A DNA stretch of 64,000 nucleotides. Source: Hymenopellis radicata (Eukaryota > Basidiomycota > Agaricomycetes > Agaricales > Physalacriaceae). A program made the position numbers and the translations under genes. Below the pieces are notes generated by a model. It saw nothing but the letters and a program-made list of their open reading frames with translations, had not been told where the DNA came from and did no database searches. The stretch's first letter is position 1. The number at the start of each line of letters is the position of its first letter. The DNA lies in contig JADNRX010000073.1 in assembly GCA_015501595.1 (NCBI GenBank), forward strand, positions 62,001 through 126,000, in the 5' to 3' direction. This document shows positions 47,701 to 60,669 of the stretch, one piece after another.

Positions 47701-48084
47701 ATCCCATACTCTGCGTAAATAAGGCGACATCAGCAACCACCGAGACCGCGTTCCGAATGGTACAGCGTACATTTAGAGCTTCGACATGAGTGCACTGCAC
47801 ATTAAAGCTGATGCAGTTGGAACATCGTTTGCCTGGCATTTCATCGCTGTCGCCTGGTAACGTCGTATGCGCGTCATTAGCGAACTTGAGCGTTGGAAAT
47901 GTCTGGTCGTGCTTACATCGAACTACACATAATTCAACCACCGATAGAAACGCCGATTGAAAATGAGAGACAGCTTGTCATGGAAAGATGAGCACTCACT
48001 CTTTTTCCTTTTACAGTTGTCGCACGCGCGAGGCAGACGTCTCTTCTTGCTGGACCCTTCAGAGTCATCGTATGATTTACGCAT
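44763..48084 (-). CDS. Zn2Cys6 transcription factor with fungal_trans domain
   Basis: Minus-strand gene from ATG 48084 (MRKSYDDSEGSSKKRRLPR). Exon 1 (48084-48000), a 6-nt micro-exon (47922-47917) and exon 3 (from 47853) join to give RACDNCKRKKIRC, then DSDEMPGKRCSNC and QCTHVE: spacing C-x2-C-x6-C-x9-C-x2-C-x6-C, a perfect binuclear zinc cluster. Downstream pieces include YVQRLEQRLEKMEEVF-like coiled coil, LLHRPTFEKAV, LLLVCALGARNSDDPR, GWKWFDQ and LRVGQDVGAHM, typical of the fungal_trans domain. A proline-rich, low-complexity C-terminus follows, with a last exon ending ERGPMHE at 44763. It is a nuclear DNA-binding regulator; target genes are unknown. Exact internal exon borders between 46000 and 47300 were not all resolved. 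Confidence 0.87.
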
Positions 48085-51000
48085 CGTGCCGAGAGGAAGG
48101 TTACGATGAAAAGCGAGGTCTTCTCGAGCTATTATATCGTCTGTCATCACCAACAACCATGCTAAAACGGTTGCCCCATGTATCTTGCCCTGATATAGCC
48201 TCCGTCACTGTAACAGGAATCCAGGGTCGAGATCAAAGTTCGCCGTCTGCGCGATGAGCCCGATATTATTCTACATAGGATCTGATGAGCTCCCAAGAGT
48301 TTCGGAGTTCTGACTGTGAACAGAAACAGCCACTTCTTCCCAGTAAGCTTATCTACTTGGGTGACAAGCATCTCTAACTGAATATAGATCCTGGCGAGAT
48401 CATAAGTAGGAGACTGGTCGCCGCGTTCGGCTTGAATTACAGGAACAAACCTGTTGAAATACGCATTCTAGATCAATCGAGCAAGCAAGGCATATCAGGA
48501 TGAATATGACCTAGAACGTAAGCAATCCTTGTCAGCATGACGTTTTCGGATCGAGTTGAACACCGAACCAACTTGAACCTCTTCAATGAACACAACTTGA
48601 CCCCGTCTCTGTTGACTTGAGTGCCACTGATGACGAGATCTTATTGTGTAGATTGTAATCGGTGTATAATTCTGGTGACCTATCAGTTGATTCAGCCTTC
48701 TTCTGCCATCATATAACCTTCGTTTCAACTGGTTTCAACGCTTGTTCCACCAAATCGCTTATTTGCAGTAAGGAGAGAGAAAGTGCAGGGTGGATTCGGG
48801 ATAGAACTGAGTATTGCCGTTGGACAAATCCCAATGACAACATCTGCATCCGTAGTAACAATTAATAGGACAACGCGAGGTTGACGCGAGGAGCAATATA
48901 CGCGAAAGCGTGTCAGAATGCCGACTCGGACTAGTAAGGACTGGTCAGGAGCGTCCGAGAAGTGCGTGGAACGAGGTGGCGTAATGCGACGATCACACAA
49001 AAGATGTATCTATGTGCGGAATATGCGCCTCTGAGCTCCAGCAACACCGCCGGAGAAGAGGTCACTGCGCAAAGCAATGCACGTAAGCTCTCGTCCAGGA
49101 ACCAGATACTGTCAAATACACGAGTTCATCAATGGACGGGGTAACGCATATACGCGTAGGACGCATAGACCATAGATAGCGCGTCGACGACCGCCAGAGT
49201 TGTTCACGAATCGACTCGACTGCGTGTGGGGAAATGGAAACTTGGTAGAGATTAGCTCAACGTGATGTACGACATCCCGCCGGCCCAGAAGACACATGCT
49301 TCCAGATGCTTCCATGTGCCCTTTCGTCGACGAAGCCGAAGGGTCATCAATACGCGAATCCGCCGAGATCCGCAAGCCGACTCCATTTCAAATCATATTT
49401 CAGGAGAGACGCAGATTTGAACTCCCTTGGTCCCTTTGTCCAAAGACGTTTCGCCGTGTCATATAGAGAAGACATTATGATGACGAGACCGTGGTATACC
49501 TTGGAGAGACGAGACTTCCCATGGAGCGTAGTATTAAAGGGAACCGGCTATCACAAAGAGCGCGACCAGCGTAACATACGTTAGTGCGAATTCGCAGGCA
49601 CTATGCGCTATAGAAAGGGTTAGAAGGACCAATGAAGCGCAATCGAAGGACGACAAACAAACACTCGACAGCATTACGAAGTCTTCCCTTATGGCTACAA
49701 GCAGACCACCGACGTCCAGACGAGGGTGAATGCAGGAGCCTGTCGTCTTACCCACCCCCACCGTCTTAGAAGCAGATTCAAAACTTGATGGTCACGTCTA
49801 ACAAATGATGAGCGTACCCCATCATCCGCCTAGTACAGAGGACTGACCTGTTATCAAACGGTAACAGACTAAGAACAGTATTTTTGCATGCCCCCGAGTT
49901 CGGTGAGAAACACTGCGGTGATGGGGGACGACGTCACAATTTACCTATTCAATCAACGAAAGAATCACGATTTAGATGAATGAAAGAATGTTACTCTTTC
50001 CGGTTGCCGCGGTTTATGCTTGGAAGACGCGAGGATCGGAGCAGACACGGTTCAGTGATCTCAAAATAGTGTACTCTGTTGGTACAGGTCATGAGAGTTC
50101 ATTAATCCTAAAGGATATACACACACGCACCTCAAAAACGACGCGATCCTGGTTACAGAGGGTGGTAAGGTTTGGGGCACCAGCAGGAATCAGGCAGGTA
50201 CACGTCGGCCCGTACTTACAAGAACTAAACGGGGTTTCTTGAAACAAATAAGCGGAGATACTCCGCTCATTTCCTTTGCAATCGGAAGTTTTGAATAGGG
50301 CCGCCTGGTACATGCATCGACATGAACAGGTTCAAAAGCAATGTTGGCTGAGCTGGACGTTGTTGGTTTTCCTTTCCCTACTAGTTGGTCCACTGCAAAA
50401 TCCAGAGCGCCAGGGTCCACAGAATGGAGCAGTAATGGAAGCGGTAAGGGAGTGGAGTTTCAGAGAGACGTTGAGTCGTTGGATCAAGTTGGTTGGTCGT
50501 TTGTGAAAAACACCAATTTGAGACCAGCCGTGTTGATGATCGTGCCGAAAAGCCGGGAGCGGAGTTTGAGTTTTCCTTGCCGCAACTGCGACACCTATCT
50601 CTAGCTATAGCTATGGGCTCACCTCTTGTTAGCGGACATGATCATCTTGGATGAAGCATCACAAAACCTTCTCTATCTTCGGCCGAGCGATCTGAGTTGA
50701 CGGAGGGCGCACCCTCATCGTACAGTGCTTGTGTCCAGGCCGTTTTACGCCAATCCCTAAACCCAATACTGTACGCCGCTATTCCCCTGCAGGTAGATGA
50801 TGAGCCTACAATATGAAGAACGCGGGCCTAGTATGACGGAACGACGTAGAAGGCCGCACAAGCGATTGCGTTTTACGCTCATTTCTAGCCCTTCTCGGTG
50901 TCTGCTGCACTGACCTTCACGGTCGGTCTGTAGTTATGACTTATCGCTAGGTACTTCTCCGTTTTCCAGGGCATCCCGCTTATTACTACAAAAGAGATAC

Positions 51001-53020
51001 ACCCATAAAGATGAGTGTTCTGAGAATTCGTATCATTATTTGGAGTGATTCTAAAATTATCATCAAGGACCACCCCAAGCACGGAAAGGACGAAGATTAC
51101 AGAGATTGGGTGAGCAGCCTCACTCGCTCTACCAGTCTGGTCATTTTTGACAAATCGGGTGCATCCTGCAGAGGGCGGTTCTGGTAAACCTCCGCCTTCG
51201 GACGTTCCGCCTCTCAACAATGCTAAGACATTCACGAGGATGTACTTATACCTTCACATTACACAGGTCTTCATCGCTGCTGATTGTACCCTCAACGTAA
51301 CGTGGTCGAAACCGATAAGTATTTCCGCCTGAAAAGACACTGCAGTTCCTTCGCCGCGATCAGCTCCCTCCACATTCCTATTGCATCACTGGATTCTTTT
51401 CGTGGTGTCGCCTGGAGCTGTGTCTCGAGGTACCCGTACAGATACTTAACTCTGCCTTCGAGAATATATGTGAGGGTGCATTATAATGGCACGAGCACAT
51501 TTGAAAAGGCGAACTTATGTATCGTCCTGAAGGAACGATCCGATACAATTGGCCTGGGCATATTTGTGCGTTTTCCTTGTTGCGACGATGACTCCCGTTG
51601 ACTTGGCGTAGACTCCTGAGGATTTTGCATACACGAGGCTAAAGATGACCTTGTCTTCGGTATTATTCTTCTCCTCTCTCAGCGACTGGCAGCGGGAAAT
51701 AGTGATATACCCTACAACCTGCCACTCTTTATGCAGGTCATCTACAGCGACATCCAATTAAATTCTGTCGCCTTGAAAGCCTAAGGCAGTCTTCTGTATG
51801 CGAAGGTGAAGGCGTTAGCGACATTTTGTCCGTAACTCATGCTCCTCTCTAGAACCTGAACGCGCGACGTGCAACTCTCGAAACGACCGACTCCATGATA
51901 CGTGGCTCGTTCAGTATACATCAACTGGACAGATACGGGCCAACGCTGCTGAATATCAACGCTAATGGCTCGTATGCGTCCTTTTGCAAATTTTGCTTTC
52001 TGCTGATATCTCTCAGTGATATCGATACGCCAATTCATTTCCTCTCGCAAGCGAACTCAGAACGTGATTTGGTGTACGCATCGATGCGAAGAACAGTGCC
52101 GTCTTACATTCCCCGTTATCGCCGACGATTCTATGCAGCAGCTCTATGTTGAGTGCGCAAATGCTCGAGCATATGTAGATTTGCCTGCGTCATATGAAGG
52201 AGGCTTCCTCCTGATGACTCGAGGTTCATCACTGCTACCCTTTGTCGTAGATCTGCAGACCGAACAAAGACGATCTCGGGTACGCTCCCGGACGGATAAA
52301 GAGAAGAAGAAGGAGGGCTTCGTTTACTTACCGATTCGAAGCTGCCGCGCTCGGAGGTAGTAGTCCTAGTGGATTTGCGCGTCCGAGCCCGAGAACAAGT
52401 TCTCAAGTGTCGATCTCCGTATGGAATGGAAGGAACGTTCACTGTGTGATCCTTCTTTGACTTTGATTATGGGTGTACATATCGTTATGGTGTATCATAG
52501 TTGTTGTAAATTGTATAGCAGTGCTGTCATATTATCTTGTTTAGAACGTCAGCGTCGGACTTACAATGCCTTGCTCTCGATTCTCGAACTGGTGAGGATG
52601 CAGGCGCGGAGCCTGAACGTTGACGGGTCAAGGATATGCACTTCTGCAATGGCAGTGCCGTCGTTAGAAGCGTGGGACTTCTAGTCGTACTGAATCTTGT
52701 TTAACTTATCAGGAAATAGATAGTGCCCGGTCTGGTCACTGTGAAGTGCCGGTGGCGCGACACGGATACTGAGCCATGATGAATTTGAATCCAAAGCAAT
52801 GATCGCCCAAGGAAACTCAATTGTAGACCCTGATCAGAATGCCATTTCTCGCTGGATCGACATCCGAGTCCAACTCTAATTTTCGGATGAAATTGACGCT
52901 GACAGTGACAGGGGATTGACCTCAACTACCGAGGTCACGTGCCCGCGCTCAACTCGGCGGCCGGGCGAGACCCAAAATAGCTTTACCATTTACGTCCATG
53001 GTCGTTTAGGAAATATAGCA
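48085..53020. other. long stretch without a recognisable gene
   Basis: About 4.9 kb. Both strands carry many frames of 60-116 codons, but none has a known motif. The minus strand at 50885-52442 has the best protein-like composition (for example SRCQSLREEKNNTEDKVIF at 51515-51757 and a hydrophobic stretch at 50885-51235) and several splice-like signals, so a divergent minus-strand gene is possible there. I could not assemble a continuous frame. The first part (48085-48600) should contain the promoter of the Zn2Cys6 gene. Confidence 0.4.
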
Positions 53021-56000
53021 ATGAACAGGACAGCTCGATCCCCTGAAATCGATGAAGCAGAGGTCGGTCTTGTCTCGTGTCTGTGGTATCAACGCTGACT
53101 TTTGCATAGTCGACCTATTCCAAGGCTGCCAAGTCGGAGCTGGCCAAGAAGTACGACACTGCTTTTCGACTATACATTAAATCTGCGGAGATTTTTCTTC
53201 ATCTCAGTAGGTCTACGGACCAAAGCGACCGGGATAAGTCCAAGTGGAAGGGCCGCGCTGCTCAGGCCCTCGAGAGGGCGGAAAAAATCAAGTCTGTTAC
53301 GAAGAAATCTACCGCAATTGCGTCGGGGGCCACAGACGAATCAAATATTACTCTCACACCCGTAGGAATCGACCACTTCTCTCATAGTAAATGTTTCTTA
53401 GGCTACTGTCGGCCCCCTTTATGCTCATGGCGTGCAGGACAACAATCCTATGTCTTGCAGAAATCAAGCTCCGTCCACGGACACGTCTATCCTCTATGGG
53501 ACGAGGCCTCCAGTAATACACTCAGCTCTTCAACGGAGTTCAGGTCGGTACCGATGCATCGTGTCCGCTTGCCTTTACTGATGCCTCTTCTAGTGACCCC
53601 GACGGACAACCATCCTTGTCACCTGAACAGCGTGAGGTCGCAACAATATGGCGTCGACCGCATTGCAAAGCTTACACTGAGTAGATGTCTCTATTTTTAT
53701 GCACGGATCTATTTCTCATCGATAATGTTAAAGCCCCACTATATGGCAAATCGGTGCCCAGGATATCGTACAACATATCGTGACAGACTGCTCGGTCTGT
53801 GCCTCTTTATCTGTCTGTGTCGAGCATTCCCGCAGATTCGGATCCAAGGCATTGTCTGCATTTTGAGGCAGCTGTCCGAAGCTAATTCTGCCTAGCTCGC
53901 ACGCGACGCAATACATTATGACCCGCTGACAGGACGTTGCGACGTCAAAATACTCTTCAACGGGTCTTGGAGACGTGTAAGTGGGAATCCTGATACACGG
54001 CACAGCTAATGTTTCCCCGCAATAGGTAGGTTGGTCTCCATTTGTCTTGTTCGCCTCAATTGTTGAACCGGTCCGCAAAGTTATCGATGACAAGCTTCCC
54101 CATCATCCAAGCAATGGCACACTGATGTGTATGACCTGTCAGGACCCAAACGGTACCACAGTGGCATGGCCTAGCTATCTCGAAAAAGCTGTGCGTGTCC
54201 CTCCAGCTTGATAGGAACTGCTGCGTCTCATCATTCAACAGTACATGAAACTGATGGGCGGGTATGACTTTCCGGGATCGTGCGTCGCCCTCTGCCATCC
54301 TTTTATCCCCGCTCAAAGACCGACTTCTGTAGGAACTCGAGCATCGACTTACAGTAGGTCCGATTCGTTGGGCGTTTTACGTCGCGAATGAAGACATTTT
54401 CAATAGCGCTCTTGGTGGTTGGATACCCGAGCAGCTGGACATCAAGAGGCATGTCCACTGACCACATGCGCCTCGAAACTAACGTTCCTTTCAGTAGCAA
54501 TTTCGAACGTGAGAGAACATGGACTCGAATCTACGACGGGTTCAATCACGGTATCGTATATCTCCGCGCTTTTCAGTTGTACGTTGACGACGTCGCCTCA
54601 GGCCATTGTATGATCACCCTCGGAACTGGGCCACAGCCTGACCTTCGATGGGGATCCGCCTATCTCCTTTCTTCCCATAGTTATGCAATTATTAGTGAGT
54701 GTCCTTGCGATGATCGTGTGTTTTTTTGACTAGCCATCACCAAGACGTCGAGGAAGACAACAAGGACCGCGTTCTTACTGTATTAGACTCCTGGGTACCG
54801 GTGTCCCAGGACGAGGAGCAGGCGACGCGTAGGACTCTTCTTCTACGCGGAGTTCATAACGTTCTTCTAAATATAATCTCTACAGGGACACTGCGAATTC
54901 CGTGGTCCGACGTTCTGGCGACATTTGAAGGCATATATCTGAGTTGGGATCCTCAGTTATGGAGTACTACGCTGACATTTCATGGGTACGTGGAGCGTCC
55001 ACCGCCAGGAGCAGCATTGACTAATGTCTTCTGTAGGCGGTGGGCAAGAAAGGAGAATGCATCCGGTACATATAGGAGGTTTTGCATGATGCGAATCGGT
55101 CCTAAAATTTTATCAGGCAGTACGCACGAGGCACGAGCTCGCTTCCATCTAATGGATCCGCCTCAAGGCGCTACTGAGGTCTGGGTGCTTTTGACGCGGC
55201 ACGTTATCAATAGCAGAAACTCTTCGAATTTCATCGCACTTAAAGTTGAGACGGAAGATGCGGAAGTGGCCTCATCCATCGGTGCCGCCAGTGTTGTCGA
55301 CAGCCAGGTATATATTTTTAAATCTGCGACTGTTTCGACGGATTATCTGAATAGCTCTCTAGGGCATATACACGAACAGTGCGCATGTCTTAGTACGTGC
55401 AAGGAAACTAACACCCTGTTCTGACTGATACCCATATTAGACGAAATGCCGAATGTCCCAGAACCAACCAAATGGTATTTTGAGCATGCTTGCCTCATAC
55501 GATGGAGTGTGCCAGAGCGTGGGCTTCACGCTCACGATATATGCCTCCCCCACAGTCGATGTTGTTTGGGAGACTGACGTCGTGACCCCACCATTTACAT
55601 CAGAAGTAAGCTGCTCCCCTTGGCGGACGCGGTCCCTTCTCACTCTATGCAGATCGAATCACAATGGACGCACAAGTCCGCAGGCGGAAATCCAGAATAT
55701 CCAACGTTCATGGTGAATCCTCAGTATCGGCTTCGCGTACACGGGCAACCGAGGAGCAAAATCAAAGTGTGCTTGACAATCCAAACAGTGAAGGATCTTC
55801 CTGTGAATATCACCGTCCTGTGGTCCCAAGGGGATCGTGTGTTCGAGTAAGTGTTATTGTATCGGTGCAACAGTCGATGAATCTAACTATCTTATCATTC
55901 ATAGTCTGTGCCATAAAGATCTGGTTGCTACGTCTGGATCGTACCGCTACGGCCTCGCGAGGCTCAATACCCAGTTGGCTCGTATGTGGAAATTTTTGTT

Positions 56001-56637
56001 CCTTATATGCGGCCTAATGGCGGTGTAGCTGGCGATTATAGCGTGGTACTCTCCGCCTTCGAACCTCAGAAGACCGGACCTTTTACCTTCACGGTCGAGA
56101 GCTCGGGCAAATTTGACTTGACCAATATACCCCAAGAGGGCGCTGGGATGTATAGCAAAATCATTCGAGGCTCATGGTGCGCATGGATCTGCTAAGACGT
56201 GATCAACACTCATTGGACGAATAAAGGGATGTAGACACGGCTGCAGGCGGTCCGTCCTTCAAGCACTACATGCACAACCCGATTTACGAGTTCGACTGCC
56301 CGGCTGATACCCAGATCAAGTAAGTTTTCGTTCCTGTCTTGGATGGTCTATTCACGGCTATAACAGAGTTCGCCTTCAACTCATCCGGCCCGGAGCGAGT
56401 GCTCCATTAAACGTTACCATTCTGCCGCCTAACTCTGCCTCTTCTACTGCACACATCACTACTTCCGGTGCATATGACGACGCTATCTCGGGAGTCGTCA
56501 CACCACAGATGTCGCTGAACAAGGGGAAGTACTGGGTTGTCCCGTCAACGTACAGCCCTGGTGTACAGGCCCCGTTTCAGCTCATTCTGTATAGCTCAGT
56601 CTCAGTCGCTGTGAAGGAGAAAGACAATGGTTCTTGA
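53021..56637 (+). CDS. PalB/Rim13-like calpain cysteine protease
   Basis: Multi-exon gene: 53021-53062, 53110-53543, 53594-53680, from 53734, and more to the stop at 56637. An N-terminal MIT domain (AKSELAKKYDTAFRLYIKSA) precedes the protease region. The cysteine motif TDCSVCASLSVC, KVIDDKLPHHPSNGTLM, YMKLMGGYDFPGS, SSIDLHALGGWIPEQLD and the histidine motif SHSYAI are visible, then two C2-like beta-rich domains to the end. In the pH-response pathway PalB/Rim13 processes the transcription factor PacC/Rim101 at endosomal membranes. Two oddities: after SRRFGSK an in-frame TGA (about 53866) and a frame change interrupt the catalytic domain without a clear intron, and the segment expected to hold the catalytic Asn (NPW in the family) reads LDSW. 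It may therefore be an inactive or decaying member. Confidence 0.8.
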
Positions 56638-58034
56638 GAGCATGCATGTTGGAAAGAAGACTGGTGCTCGGAGATAGTAGGTTCCTAGTAGCCTGCCGTC
56701 CATCAGGCTTGTATGAATATGTTGTAGGATATGTTTGTTGTACTCAATAATGTATCAGTCATTAGCGTACTTGTCTCAAAATGCGGTAAGAGACTGAGCC
56801 CAAACTGAGCTCGGAAACTGCGTGCTCTATTTTCGTGTCGAGAAGCGCCGCATTTCCATTTTAGGGTTGTCCTCTTACTACCATTTCTTGTGAGCGTCTC
56901 TCCAACGGGCCCAGCATACTCTTATGAGTCAATGACCAACCCTGAAAGGACCGACCTCTTTTACTGTCCAGCCTCTGGTTCTCTACGCAATTTGAATCAC
57001 CTCCTCCCGGACCCTCGTCTGCTGGCCTGGACACTGTTAACTTTGCTTGAGCGAAACAGTTTTCGTTATCATTCTTCTGAGTGGCCGGCCTCTCGGTGCG
57101 TATGGTAATCATCAGCCATGCACCAAAGTCTACCTTATCATTGGCGGAAACCGGCGTGAAATTGATGTGTTTTTAGTAAACACCCAAGTCCCCACTTACA
57201 TGTCTCAGCTTTTCGTAGGTCCCGCTTTGTTGAACGAAATCGCGCTGACAAGGACATCGCGGTTATTGTTTATAGTATCTCCTCCAAGGTAATTGCCGAC
57301 ATGTCCGGAAAGTATCCTGGTAAGATTCATGCGATGAAGTGCATCGCTGGTGACGTAGAAAACAACCACTGAACTTTGCGAAGGACATCAAAGCCATAAG
57401 ATTGTCAAGTTGCACCTATTGATTCATAGGGAATTTTCTGAGCTCAGCGACCCGCAATGCGGCATTTTGGAATCTCTGCCTTGCGTACAGACTGTGCTGA
57501 AGAGACTTGCCAGTGCATTAGACAACAAATGTGCCGGTCTTAGACCATTGATGATTGACGTCCTATTGAATGTGGAACTTCGCCCCTCTCCGTCTAGTAC
57601 TTAAGTAGTAGTATGTGCAACGCTTAACTTGAGAATACTCCGAGTCATAACCAGAGTTCGAGCGCTTACGACTTACATGACAGCGACGTATGCTACATTG
57701 CCCGGTGTACGCTCTGGGACAGCTTAGCTGCCTCCCATGTAACTTATTCGGAAGGAACAAAGCAACGCCACAGTGCCTAGCACGTGACTTAGGAACCGGC
57801 AACCGATCGACGGATCAGGAGACGGAGCGTGGTGTCCGAACCAAGTGCCGGCGAATGCCGAGGCACCTTTCCATGCGACCCTAACCTCTCTTCAAGCTTA
57901 ACGTCCATGTATCGCCGTTAATATACGGGGAACGGTCTTAATTTCCCTGCACAATGGGCCAGAGTGAGTGAAAATTTTATTCCCTCTGTAGAATGACATT
58001 CATGCCTGCAAGAATAGTTGTAAAGTACCGCGCG
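56638..58034. other. intergenic, no gene recognised
   Basis: About 1.4 kb between the calpain and the F-box gene. Short frames near 57047-57300 have no motif. The final 40 bases contain an earlier in-frame ATG for the F-box gene at 57993. Confidence 0.4.
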
Positions 58035-59349
58035 ATGACTGGCAGCATGCCTATGCCTCAGGAGCTGATAGACCGTATCCTCGACCACGTCCAAGGCGAG
58101 GACGATCTCCGGACTTGCGCGTTTGTGTGCAGAGCGTGGCGCACCTCTAGCTACCGTCACCTCTTCTCCGACCTCCTTTTCGACTCTCCAACTGATACGT
58201 CGGGAACGGCAGACAGTCCGTGCCACGCTTTTTCTGGGGTTGCTCCGCACCTCCCCGGATCTTGCGCGTCACGTTCGCCATGTCGAGGTCTGCGACGAGT
58301 CGCGTTCTTCAGATCACTCTGGGCGGTGGATCCTTGACTCTGTGGATGTTTTCCTCGAGACAGTCAACCGGTTCAAAGGAATTGTCAGTCTCGAGATGTC
58401 CTTTTGCGCCTTACGGTGGGAGGAGCTCCTTTCCATCTCAGATGCTCTGACCGTGGTGTTCGCGCTGCCTACTCTCCTCCGGATTTCGATCAACGATATA
58501 TATGACATTCCCCTTGATCATTTGTTCACGCTCCTCCGGAAATCCCCCGTCCGGGAGCTCGCTTTATCCGACCTGGAAATTGTGGAAGGCACGTCGAACC
58601 ACGAGCGCTATACATTGTCCTTGGAGGTCCTCACGCTGGCATTGAACTACGACTATCACGCGCGCGCGTTTTCCGAATGGATCTCGGACCCGGAGAGCGT
58701 CGTTGACTTGTCAATCACTCAAAAGCTCTGCATCACCATCGCCAACTCAACCGAGGCAATGGCTGCGAGCGAGTTGCTCACAAACCCCATTCTACAGCGC
58801 ATCGATACGCTCGAAGTGCAGGCATTGAATTGCTGTAAGCTCGTCTGTCACCCAAGCTCGAGAGAGATTAATCACGCCACCTCTCCAGTTGCACACGTGG
58901 ATAAGCGCGACAACCCTCTTCCCACAGTCTTTGCTTCCTTCCCCCGAGTCACACTCACCATCTTTGAGACCTACGGGTGCTCTGGCGAGCGGCCCGAGCT
59001 CTACTTTTGTCCATGGGGCGCTGTCGTGGATATCGTGTTGTGGTGGACGCGCTCCTTTGAGCGTTTGCGTGTTCAAGATCCTATTGAACCGCAGTGGCCG
59101 CGTATAGAGGAACTGTCCCTCACGTTCTCTCAGCGGTCAGCAGCGGAATTTCATGTAGTGCCGATGCATATGTGGCACGAACTGGATGCGGCTCTTGTCC
59201 TGAGTCTGCCCGAGCTGAAAAGCGTGTCGCTGCGAGTGGACGACGGCGGACGTTCTACGGTGGAGATTGAAAACAGTCTATTGTTGAGGATGTTGTTGGC
59301 CTTCCCGATGTTGTGCGAGAAGCGGCTCTTGAAATTTCCGGATAGCTAG
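58035..59349 (+). CDS. F-box protein, one apparent frameshift
   Basis: The N-terminus MTGSMPMPQELIDRILDHV with DDLRTCAFVCRAWRTSSY is an F-box at residues 5-50; an earlier ATG in the same frame lies at 57993. The body (HVRHVEVCDES, SLEMSFCALRWEELL, LLRISINDIYDIPLD, continuing to LLKFPDS) is in another frame. The change falls at a run of five T at 58229-58233, where the related fragment at 22640-23060 is one base shorter and stays in frame. With one T less, the gene would be about 437 residues with a Leu-rich C-terminal part, the usual form of short agaricomycete F-box proteins that feed SCF ubiquitin ligases. It is either a young pseudogene or a homopolymer error. Confidence 0.75.
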
Positions 59350-60669
59350 ATACCTATGTATATGCTTTGGACTGTCGTGGTGAATTTGCTTGCTGGTATT
59401 GCTTTCGTGTATGTAGGCACTGTAAATTATTCCTGGATCTTGTCTGTTTGTTAGAATATACATAATGTAATTGCTAATACAATCTTGCAGTTGTAGACAG
59501 AGCTCAGCGACCTTCACTGGACGGCTATAGTCCTGCTCAGCTGACTCGGGACACGCGTACTCGTCGTTTCTTCCGTTGTGTAGAACGCATTCTATATTAG
59601 AGTTCAGTGCGTGCCAATGGCGACTACAAACAGTACGGCACAGTTCCTGAGGACAGCGTCATATCCGCCATCGTGGACTATTTCTCTTTCCATTTGAAAG
59701 ATCTGCTCATTCGCACAACCTATACCACTCCTTCTTCTCCTTTTTCTCTCCACGCTAAGCACGAACATAGAGCATCTTTGCGGCAGAAGAAAGGAGTACT
59801 GTGGTGAGAGTTTAGTGCATCAATCCGGTCGAGGTTGCGGCGTCGTCCAATGAGCGACGGGTCTTCTTTGTCCGAGGAGGTCATGAGTAGATACTATTAG
59901 GCCGGCAGCGAGGTATACACATGGCCTCTTTCGACTCTCCATGAAATCTTTCTACCCTTAGAAGTTTCATGATGTTCTACGTTCAATCTCCATCATCCCA
60001 CTGCTTCGAAGAAGTGATGGGACACCGTGTCAAGGTCGTGTGCAGGGCCCAGGCTGTGACTGGAACACTCTGTTTCATTGCCGAGTGGGAGAAAGACACG
60101 ATCCACAGCGACGACTTATGTTTCCCGACCTTAACTTCACAATTTCATCGTGCTTTCCTTCAGCCTCCTTTCATGATTGTAAGACTCCGATGTACGTCGC
60201 AGCTTAGCGTCGAAGCCGATACTAGACGATCTCAGGAAGAAACCAAAATACGGGGAGAATATGACCCCCTGATACAGAGGGAACTTCATGTGCAATGATC
60301 TTTGACCTTCAAGGATGTAAAGACACCAAAACAACGCGCCCGCGTCAGTCACGTGGAGTGATGGAGAGACATTTCGGGGTGTCTGAGAGACTGAGACTCT
60401 ACCGTGCGCACCTCTTGCGACCAGCCGGTCCCGTGGGCCAGTGGCTGTAACACAACAACAACAACAACCATGATCAAGGACTCAGTCCTTTGTCGACCGC
60501 TCCTCCTCAACATACACCACAGTTCCATTTCTACTGCCTTACGAATTGTCTTACAAACACCGACTCCCAGAGCGGGATAGATTCCTACGCGCTTGTCACT
60601 AACCGTTTATCTTGCCCTACAGTTGGGGCCTCAGATACTTAATGCGCATCATTATCCGTTCGCCTAACA
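59350..60669. other. intergenic, no gene recognised
   Basis: About 1.3 kb upstream of the MDR tandem pair. A plus-strand frame at 59969-60298 (109 codons) has no motif. A CAA trinucleotide microsatellite lies at about 60452-60468. Confidence 0.4.

Noticed and set aside
50885..52442. A minus-strand membrane protein gene with a possible DUF4436-like organisation.
   Set aside because: Fragments are protein-like, but I could not join a continuous frame or find a secure motif, so no gene is called.
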